Source: Dehalococcoidia bacterium
GTDB taxonomy: Bacteria; Chloroflexota; Dehalococcoidia; UBA6926
Length of the DNA stretch: 5,459 bases
Direction of reading: 5' to 3'
Assembly (NCBI GenBank): GCA_030754805.1
Contig: JASLZO010000086.1
Coordinates: 1 to 5,459 of the forward strand
Below, piece after piece: positions 1 through 4,301 of this stretch. Every line of letters starts with the position of its first letter. Position 1 is the first letter of the stretch. Below the pieces are notes generated by a model. The model was not told where the DNA came from. It saw nothing but the letters and a program-made list of their open reading frames with translations, and made no database searches. The translations under genes were made by a program, and so were the position numbers.

Positions 1-1
1 C

Positions 2-367
2 GACGCCATCGAGGAGTCCGCACGCAACATGCTGGAATACGGCATCGAGTCGCCCGGACCCCGTGCGGTCGAGTTGGCACGTCTGATCGACCAGTGCGGC
101 AAGGTCCTGGACCGCGCGCTCGGCAAGCTGCTCCACACCAGGGGGTTGCGGCTCAGAGCGATCCTTGAGGACGCCGTCGAGATCAACCGGCTCGAGAACG
201 TGGCGGACCAGGTGACAAGCCGGGCCGTCGGCGAACTATTCTCAAACGGCTCCTCTGCCATCGAAGTGCTGAAGTGGCGCGAGTTGTACGACCACCTAGA
301 AGCGGCAACTGACCGTTGCGAGGACGCCGCGAACGTTCTTGAGGGGATCGTCCTCAAGAATGCCTGA
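2..367 (+). CDS. DUF47 / PhoU-like phosphate transport accessory protein (3' part)
   Basis: The reading frame is open from the left edge and ends at TGA 365-367, leaving the last 121 residues. The 5' part lies outside; DUF47 proteins are usually a little over 200 residues, so a bit over half is visible. The visible protein is entirely helical and charged, with Glu/Asp/Arg-rich heptad-like stretches (e.g. EINRLENVADQVTSRAV, and HLEAATDRCEDAANVLEGIV near the C-terminus), as expected for the PhoU-like helical bundle. There is no signal peptide or membrane segment in the visible part. DUF47 genes typically sit directly upstream of pit genes (orfA-pit arrangement, Pit accessory protein), and that is seen here with an 8-base overlap, so it probably acts in the cytoplasm modulating the PiT transporter. 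Family assignment rests on both sequence character and context; the exact mechanism is not visible. Confidence 0.85.
   Translation, partial: DAIEESARNMLEYGIESPGPRAVELARLIDQCGKVLDRALGKLLHTRGLRLRAILEDAVEINRLENVADQVTSRAVGELFSNGSSAIEVLKWRELYDHLEAATDRCEDAANVLEGIVLKNA
341..346 (+). promoter_or_regulatory. Probable Shine-Dalgarno for the PiT transporter
   Basis: GAGGGG lies inside the end of the DUF47 gene, 13 bases before ATG 360. The spacing is long, so the pairing may be loose and translation may depend on coupling to the upstream gene. It still favours ATG 360 over the in-frame TTG at 339, which has no purine-rich tract in front of it. Confidence 0.4.
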
Positions 368-1352
368 CGCTCCCCTCGTCATCTTCGTCGTAACAATCGT
401 CCTCGCCCTCACCTACGCCTACGCGAACGGGGCGAACGACGCCGCCAACGCCGTGGCCGCGGTCATATCGACGAGAGCAATGACCCCTTTTTGGGCCGTC
501 CTCATGGGCGCCGGACTGAACCTGGCTGGAGCGCTGACCGGGACCGCGGTCGCCAAGACCATCGCGAAGGGAATCGTCGAACCGTCACAGATCACGGAAT
601 ACACGGCGATGGCCGCGATCCTCGGTTCCGTCGTTTGGGTGCTCATGGCGACACGGTTGGGCGTCCCCGTAAGCGTCAGCCATTCGCTCATCGCGAGCAT
701 GGTCGGCGCGGGCCTCGCGACCGCTGGAGTCGATGCCATCAACGGCGCGGGGTTAACGAAGGTGTTGATCGCCCTCGCGGCCTCCCCGATCTTGGGCTTC
801 GGCGTTTCGTTCTTCGCCGTCTCGGGGATCTATTGGCTCGTCCGTCGAAGCTCGCCCTCCGGGGTCAATCGGCTATTCCGTTTCCTCCAGATCCTCGCAG
901 GCGGCTTCCTCGCGTATAGCCACGGCAAGAACGACGGGCAGAACGCCATGGGCATCATCGCGCTGGCGGCGACCTTCTACACAGGCCGCGCGTTGGACGT
1001 CGAACTCTGGATGATCCTCCTCAGCAGCGTGACAATCGGCGCCGGGACCGCCATCGGAGGCCTACAAGTCATTCGCACCCTCGGAATGCGGATCACGAAA
1101 CTCGACCCCGTCCAAGGATTCACCTCGTCCATCTCCGGAGCGATGCTGATCGAAGCAGCTTCGACAATCGGCCTGCCTGTCAGCACCACGCACACGGCCA
1201 GCGGGTCGATCATGGGCGTCGGCGCTTCCCGACGTCTTTCCGCGGTGCGGTGGGGAGTGACGCGCAACATCGCCATGGCCTGGCTCGTCACGTACCCGGT
1301 GTGTTTCGTGCTCGGGTACGTCCTGTCGGAAGGCTTGAACGGGGTCTTCTAG
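360..1352 (+). CDS. pit: PiT-family inorganic phosphate transporter
   Basis: This 330-residue integral membrane protein probably carries phosphate (possibly as a metal-phosphate complex) into the cell in symport with H+ or Na+. The two PiT signature repeats are clear: GANDAANAV at residues 24-32 and HGKNDGQNAMG at 188-198. A second internal duplication is seen as GVPVSVSH (101-108) and GLPVSTTH (271-278), consistent with the inverted-repeat architecture of the family. About ten hydrophobic segments alternate with short loops, starting with residues 6-22. The length fits the shorter bacterial PiT proteins, which lack the large central loop of E. coli PitA. I chose ATG 360, which overlaps the DUF47 gene by 8 bases; an in-frame TTG at 339 would add seven residues but has no ribosome-binding site. 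The gene ends at TAG 1350-1352, inside the CTAG shared with the convergent gene. DUF47-PiT pairs are normally low-affinity, constitutive phosphate systems; no Pho box can be judged because the operon start is outside. Confidence 0.95.
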   Translation: MPDAPLVIFVVTIVLALTYAYANGANDAANAVAAVISTRAMTPFWAVLMGAGLNLAGALTGTAVAKTIAKGIVEPSQITEYTAMAAILGSVVWVLMATRLGVPVSVSHSLIASMVGAGLATAGVDAINGAGLTKVLIALAASPILGFGVSFFAVSGIYWLVRRSSPSGVNRLFRFLQILAGGFLAYSHGKNDGQNAMGIIALAATFYTGRALDVELWMILLSSVTIGAGTAIGGLQVIRTLGMRITKLDPVQGFTSSISGAMLIEAASTIGLPVSTTHTASGSIMGVGASRRLSAVRWGVTRNIAMAWLVTYPVCFVLGYVLSEGLNGVF

Positions 1353-1807
1353 CTCTCCGCGTTCCGCTGTTCCCACAACTGCCGCGTCAGTCCGACATGC
1401 CCGGCATGCTCACCTAGGTGGCGGGCCGCCATCGTCAGGCAGCGCGCGACAGTAATCTCCCGATTCAGATAGGTTCGCGTCTCCGGCAACGACTTCTGTT
1501 CCACCTGTTCGAGCCAACCGGTGACCTCTCGTTCTGCGTTCGAAAGTGCACCGAGCAACAGCTCGACGGAATCTCCAGAAGCCCGAAACTCCTCGGCGCG
1601 GTCGCGTTGAATCGGAGCTTTCACAGCCAGCGAGACCATCGCTCGTTGCACACCGATCATGTGTGCCGCGATTACGTAGATGGAGTTCGTCTCCTCCCGG
1701 GTCGGCCGCCAGTTGAGCGCCTCTCGGCTCGCGCCGTCCAGCGCCTTTCGCAGGTCGCCGTTCGCAGTCGAGATCTCGTCGAGGATCGCCGTTGTAAAGG
1801 CTTCCAA
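1349..1807 (-). CDS. DinB-superfamily (DinB_2-like) metal-binding protein
   Basis: A 152-residue protein with the layout of the DinB four-helix bundle: an N-terminal helix (residues 1-24), the segment LNWRPTREETNSIYVIAAHM at 31-50 that is typical of DinB_2 proteins, and a C-terminal helix with RHLGEHAGHVGLTRQLWE at 129-146. The probable metal ligands are His49 and the HxxxH pair His130/His134, as in the family's usual three-histidine site. Many members are damage-induced or act as thiol-dependent (mycothiol or bacillithiol) transferases; which applies here cannot be read from the sequence. The start is TTG 1807, because a perfect AGGAGG stands 6 bases upstream. The open frame runs a further 36 codons upstream to 1915, but that part lies inside the deacetylase gene and looks like an out-of-frame shadow. 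It is the second gene of a leftward operon and its stop overlaps that of the convergent transporter. Confidence 0.82.
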   Translation of the reverse strand: MEAFTTAILDEISTANGDLRKALDGASREALNWRPTREETNSIYVIAAHMIGVQRAMVSLAVKAPIQRDRAEEFRASGDSVELLLGALSNAEREVTGWLEQVEQKSLPETRTYLNREITVARCLTMAARHLGEHAGHVGLTRQLWEQRNAES

Positions 1808-1813
1808 TTCCGT

Positions 1814-1819
1814 CCTCCT
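1814..1819 (-). promoter_or_regulatory. Shine-Dalgarno of the DinB-like gene, overlapping the deacetylase stop
   Basis: On the minus strand the sequence reads TAGGAGGACGGAATTG: the AGGAGG starts on the second base of the deacetylase TAG stop (1820-1818) and is 6 bases before TTG 1807. A full-strength site at ideal spacing decides the start codon and implies that ribosomes finishing the deacetylase can re-initiate on the DinB-like gene. Confidence 0.85.
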
Positions 1820-2675
1820 AGTCGATTTCCGGGCGCAGTGGGTTCCGCATCGGAACCGAGACCGTCCCGTCTGCAACCCATGAAGCCACGTCTTCGCATC
1901 GCATGAAAGCGACATCTGGCCTCGTCTGCATGTACTCGATCAGACGATCCAGCATCGCGAGCCGGGCCGGCCGGCCGATCTGGTGTGGGTGCATCGTGAG
2001 GTTGAACGCCTCTCCCGTCTCATGGATCGCGTCGAACCCCGCCTTCCAGACGTTGAACGGCACTTCGGGATCGCTTGGCGCGTTCCGTGCACCTACGGCC
2101 GGAGCGAACCCAAAGTACGGAAAGTCGTCCCACTCCCAGTGGATCGGAAGTTCGACCAGCTGGTGTCCCGCGCCAGCGTCCACCCAGTACGGCATCACGT
2201 CGCCCATCAGGCTGGAGTCGTAGATGAATCCCCGTTCAGCCAGGAACTCCAGCGAATCCTCCGACAGCTCCCATGAAGGCGAGCGGTAACCACGCGGTGC
2301 AGCCCCGATGAGCCCCCGGATGATCTCGGTCCCCCGATCGAGGGCTCGTGCCTCCTCCACCGGTGTCAGGTTCGCGGGCGGCTCATGGAGGTATCCATGA
2401 TGACCCACCTCGTGACCCCGGTCAGCAATCTCACGGACCATATCAGGATGCGTTTCCGCCACGTACCCGGGGATGAAGAACGACGCGTGTACTCCTCGAC
2501 CGTCGAGCAGGTCGAGGATGCGCGGCACCGCTACGGACGGACCGAACTCCGCCATCGACATCAGTGACGGAAAACGCGCGAATTCCCGATTCCGGAACAG
2601 GTAGGAGGAGACCCCGTCGATGTCGAAGGAGAGTGTCACGACACACCGGGTGTTGCCTGGCCATCTCTCACTCAT
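1818..2675 (-). CDS. Polysaccharide deacetylase family protein (CE4/PuuE, PgdA-like)
   Basis: A 285-residue cytosolic-type NodB-homology protein with no signal peptide. The expected metal site is present: TLSFDID (14-20, with Asp18 and Asp20) and the H-x3-H motif HGYLH (His93, His97) inside GHEVGHHGYLHE. Further family marks are RGYRSPSWELSEDSLEFL (128-145) and TMHPHQIGRP (227-236), with a histidine suitable as the catalytic acid. Length and spacing resemble Helicobacter pylori PgdA and the allantoinase/cyclic-imide hydrolase relatives, not secreted chitin deacetylases. It should hydrolyse an amide (N-acyl or cyclic imide) with a divalent metal; the substrate is not evident. Possibilities are peptidoglycan or other N-acetyl groups, a cyclic imide, or an acyl-amine. 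ATG 2675 was chosen for its GAGGAG 7 bases upstream; a TTG 29 codons earlier would put coding sequence through the speD promoter. It heads a leftward operon with the DinB-like gene and is divergent from speD. Confidence 0.88.
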   Translation of the reverse strand: MSERWPGNTRCVVTLSFDIDGVSSYLFRNREFARFPSLMSMAEFGPSVAVPRILDLLDGRGVHASFFIPGYVAETHPDMVREIADRGHEVGHHGYLHEPPANLTPVEEARALDRGTEIIRGLIGAAPRGYRSPSWELSEDSLEFLAERGFIYDSSLMGDVMPYWVDAGAGHQLVELPIHWEWDDFPYFGFAPAVGARNAPSDPEVPFNVWKAGFDAIHETGEAFNLTMHPHQIGRPARLAMLDRLIEYMQTRPDVAFMRCEDVASWVADGTVSVPMRNPLRPEID

Positions 2676-2682
2676 AGCTCCG

Positions 2683-2688
2683 CTCCTC
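2683..2688 (-). promoter_or_regulatory. Shine-Dalgarno deciding the deacetylase start
   Basis: GAGGAG on the minus strand lies 7 bases before ATG 2675. This is strong support for starting at MSERW and not at the longer in-frame TTG 2762. Confidence 0.8.
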
Positions 2689-2705
2689 ACAGGGTATTCG
2701 TGCAG

Positions 2706-2727
2706 GGGGATTTCCTGTTGAAACCCC
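2706..2727. repeat. Inverted repeat overlapping the speD -35 box
   Basis: GGGG-A-TTTC (2706-2714) faces GAAA-CCCC (2720-2727) across the loop CTGTT. Eight base pairs form with one unpaired A at 2710. The right arm covers most of the candidate -35 box of speD, so it could be an operator for a dimeric regulator. If transcribed from the other strand, it would form a hairpin in the deacetylase leader. There is no U-run after it, so it does not look like a terminator. Function is inferred from position only. Confidence 0.4.
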
Positions 2728-2747
2728 GAACGGCGCATCCCTATACT
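2718..2747 (+). promoter_or_regulatory. Candidate sigma-70-type promoter of speD
   Basis: TTGAAA (2718-2723, five of six to TTGACA) and TATACT (2742-2747, five of six to TATAAT) are separated by 18 bases. Transcription would start near 2753-2756, giving a leader of about 30 bases before speD. This is the only strong pair I see in the divergent gap. A clear partner promoter for the leftward deacetylase was not found. Confidence 0.65.
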
Positions 2748-2772
2748 ATCGCTCGTGTCCAAAATCGGAACT

Positions 2773-2778
2773 GGGGGG
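2773..2778 (+). promoter_or_regulatory. Probable ribosome-binding site of speD
   Basis: A GGGGGG run followed by AAGGTGA lies directly before TTG 2786. The G-run is 7 bases from the start, the AAGG only a few bases. Either could pair with the 16S rRNA tail (G-U wobble is needed for the G-run). The tract supports TTG 2786; neighbouring GTG 2782 and ATG 2790 are in other frames. Confidence 0.5.
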
Positions 2779-2785
2779 AAGGTGA

Positions 2786-3184
2786 TTGAATGCTCTAGGA
2801 ACCCATCTGCTTTTGGAGCTACGGGATTGCGATTCGAAATCGCTCAATGACTTGCATCTGGTCCGCGAAATGCTCACATCGACGGCGGAGCGCATCGGGG
2901 CCACGGTAATCGGCGACTCGTTCCACGAATTCAGCCCGCAGGGCGTCACCGGCGTCGTCGCCATAGCTGAATCTCACCTCTGCATCCACACTTGGCCCGA
3001 ATACGAGTACGCAGCCGTCGATATCTTCACCTGCGGAGATTCGATCGACCCGGAAGATGCGGTGCCGTACATCGTCACCGCCCTCGATGCGGGTGATCAC
3101 TCCGTCATCTCACTCAAACGCGGAATCTTACCCGCGATTCCGAACGCCGTAGGCGTCCCGGCCACCGCGGGATCTGGTGTCTGA
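2786..3184 (+). CDS. speD: S-adenosylmethionine decarboxylase proenzyme, class 1B
   Basis: This 132-residue pyruvoyl enzyme decarboxylates AdoMet to decarboxylated AdoMet, the aminopropyl donor for polyamine synthesis. The residue numbering matches Thermotoga maritima SpeD exactly: Glu62-Ser63 is the self-cleavage site (in AESHLCIHTWPE), Ser63 becomes the pyruvoyl group, His68 acts in processing and Cys83 (in FTCG) is the catalytic proton donor. All four are present. The N-terminus LGTHLLLEL and the SFHEFSPQGVTGVV segment are also typical. Two positions differ from T. maritima: Thr55 for Ser, near the processing site, and Cys66 for Thr. Length is normal for the prokaryotic class 1B form, which cleaves into a small beta and an alpha chain. 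Translation starts at TTG 2786, the only sensible in-frame start. The gene follows a good promoter and its end overlaps the aminopropyltransferase by 8 bases. Some SpeD homologues have changed to ornithine or arginine decarboxylation, but the intact residues and the adjacent synthase favour AdoMet here. Confidence 0.95.
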   Translation: MNALGTHLLLELRDCDSKSLNDLHLVREMLTSTAERIGATVIGDSFHEFSPQGVTGVVAIAESHLCIHTWPEYEYAAVDIFTCGDSIDPEDAVPYIVTALDAGDHSVISLKRGILPAIPNAVGVPATAGSGV

Positions 3185-4196
3185 ACCCTTGGGCGCATCT
3201 CCAGGCGCCCATCAGCGCCAGGAATCAGGCGCCCGTGGTTCCCGGGACTGGATCACCGAGGCGATTACCCCGAACCTCCTCCAGCTAACCGAAGTCTCCC
3301 GCAGGGTCTACTCCGGGCGCACGCCGTTCCAGAAAGTCGAGATCGTCGACACCGTCTCGTTCGGGAGGGTCTTCCTACTCGACGGGAAGACCCAGTCCAC
3401 CGAGGCCGACGAGTTCGTCTACCACGAATCCCTTGTGCATCCCGTATTGCTGTCTATCCCGAAGCCGAAGCGTGTCTTCATCGGCGGCGGCGGCGAGGGT
3501 GCCACTCTCCGCGAGGTGCTGCGCCATCGGTCGGTCGAGGAAGCCGTCATGGTGGACCTCGACGCCGAGGTGGTCGCCCTCTGTCGCGAGCACCTCACCA
3601 CATGGCACCAGGGGGCATTCGACGACCCGCGTACTACGTTGGTCCACGACGACGCCCTCGCCTTCCTCGACCATGAACAAACACCGTTCGACGCCTTGGT
3701 CCTTGACCTCGTCGACCCGATGGAAGCGGGCCCCGCCTACAAGCTCTACACGAAGGAGTTCTACGAGCTGGCTGCGTCGAAGTTGACCGCCGATGGCGCG
3801 CTCGTCATCCAGTCTGGACCAGCCATCGCCGGCACCATCCGTCCATCCAGCGACCGAGAAGACGGACCCGGGCCCCTCACCGACCTCACCCGCGGGTTCA
3901 CCGCGTTACACCACACCCTCTCGCAGGTGTTTCCGACGGTGGTCGGGTACACCGCAACCATCCCCGCCTTCGGAGGACCGTGGAGCTTCCTCATAGCCTC
4001 GAACGGGCACACAGATCCGTGCACGCTCGATCCGGCGTTGGTCGACCAACGCCTCGCCGAGCGAGTCGGCACCCCGATGGGTCACTACGACGGGATCAGC
4101 CATCAGGGCATGTTCGCTCTCCCCAAGCCGCTGAGAGCAGCACTCGAGTCTGAGACCTGGATCGTGACGGAGGAACACCCGCTTCTAGTTCCGTAG
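3177..4196 (+). CDS. speE: Aminopropyltransferase, ACL5/thermospermine-synthase-like (speE family)
   Basis: A 339-residue spermidine-synthase-fold enzyme that transfers the aminopropyl group of decarboxylated AdoMet to an amine. The N-terminal beta domain carries FGRVFLLDGKTQSTEADEF (62-80) followed by YHESLVH (82-88). The Rossmann domain has GGGEGATLRE (104-113), the acidic VDLD (126-129) and the acceptor-site loop DLVDPMEAGPAYKLYTK (177-193), with Asp177 as the likely catalytic base. GGGEG and the DP-E-x-GP-x-YKLYTK pattern resemble plant ACL5 thermospermine synthase; ordinary spermidine synthases usually have GGGDGG and a DPxGPA loop. IPAFGGPW (262-269), YDG (304-306) and ETWIVTEE (326-333) also match ACL5. 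The product may therefore be thermospermine or another tri- or tetraamine, but spermidine cannot be excluded. The GTG start overlaps speD by 8 bases with only a weak GGGA in front, implying translational coupling. Residues 1-23 are a polar, probably disordered tail. About 17 residues at 218-234, rich in Pro/Gly/Asp, look like an insertion relative to ACL5 (alignment from memory). Confidence 0.9.
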   Translation: MSEPLGASPGAHQRQESGARGSRDWITEAITPNLLQLTEVSRRVYSGRTPFQKVEIVDTVSFGRVFLLDGKTQSTEADEFVYHESLVHPVLLSIPKPKRVFIGGGGEGATLREVLRHRSVEEAVMVDLDAEVVALCREHLTTWHQGAFDDPRTTLVHDDALAFLDHEQTPFDALVLDLVDPMEAGPAYKLYTKEFYELAASKLTADGALVIQSGPAIAGTIRPSSDREDGPGPLTDLTRGFTALHHTLSQVFPTVVGYTATIPAFGGPWSFLIASNGHTDPCTLDPALVDQRLAERVGTPMGHYDGISHQGMFALPKPLRAALESETWIVTEEHPLLVP

Positions 4197-4230
4197 ACCT
4201 CGAGGGGTTCTTCCCTACCTCTCCCCTTCC

Positions 4231-4259
4231 GTGACAGTCGAGTTCCCGCCCGGTACCAT
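4231..4259 (+). promoter_or_regulatory. Candidate promoter of the ThDP-dependent enzyme gene
   Basis: GTGACA (4231-4236, five of six to TTGACA) and TACCAT (4254-4259, four of six to TATAAT) are 17 bases apart. The start site would fall near 4265-4267, leaving a short leader of about 36 bases. The gap of 105 bases after speE makes independent transcription plausible, but read-through from speE cannot be excluded because no clear terminator is seen. Confidence 0.45.
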
Positions 4260-4290
4260 CGGGTCCATCGTCGAACCAGTTCTGGGATAC

Positions 4291-4295
4291 GGGGG
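4291..4295 (+). promoter_or_regulatory. Ribosome-binding site of the ThDP-dependent enzyme gene
   Basis: GGGGG lies 6 bases before ATG 4302. It favours this ATG over a second in-frame ATG three codons downstream (4311), which would be 15 bases away. The G-run resembles the one in front of speD. Confidence 0.55.
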
Positions 4296-4301
4296 TGTCG
4301 A

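Noticed and set aside
491..919. 142-codon + strand frame inside the phosphate transporter.
   Set aside because: It is Arg/Gly-rich and out of frame with a clear PiT protein, a typical shadow in GC-rich coding DNA.
1418..1906. Long open frame on the + strand opposite the DinB-like gene.
   Set aside because: Its translation is Arg/Ser/Pro-rich with no recognisable domain, while the minus strand has DinB motifs and a perfect ribosome site. It is a shadow frame.
2741..2752. Minus-strand -10-like TAGTAT as a promoter for the deacetylase.
   Set aside because: No acceptable -35 lies 16-18 bases upstream on that strand; the signal is the complement of the speD -10.
2676..2762. A 29-codon upstream extension of the deacetylase starting at TTG 2762.
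   Set aside because: It has no ribosome site, runs through the speD promoter, and adds residues outside the deacetylase domain. ATG 2675 has GAGGAG at good spacing.
2984..2992. First impression that the pyruvoyl serine of SpeD was replaced by cysteine (ESHLC).
   Set aside because: Collinear numbering with T. maritima SpeD puts the cleavage at Glu62-Ser63, which is intact. The Cys is at position 66.
4202..4221. Possible terminator after speE (AGGG/CCCT or GAGG/CCTC arms).
   Set aside because: Stems are only four base pairs and no T-run follows, so an intrinsic terminator is not supported.
4256..4270. Direct repeat CCATCG twice, three bases apart, downstream of the candidate -10 box.
   Set aside because: Six-base repeats this close are expected by chance in GC-rich DNA, and there is no third copy.
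4273..4282. GAACCAGTTC, a possible SOS/LexA box upstream of the ThDP-enzyme gene.
   Set aside because: The arms GAAC and GTTC are separated by two bases; the Gram-positive/actinobacterial box needs four. It is short enough to be chance.
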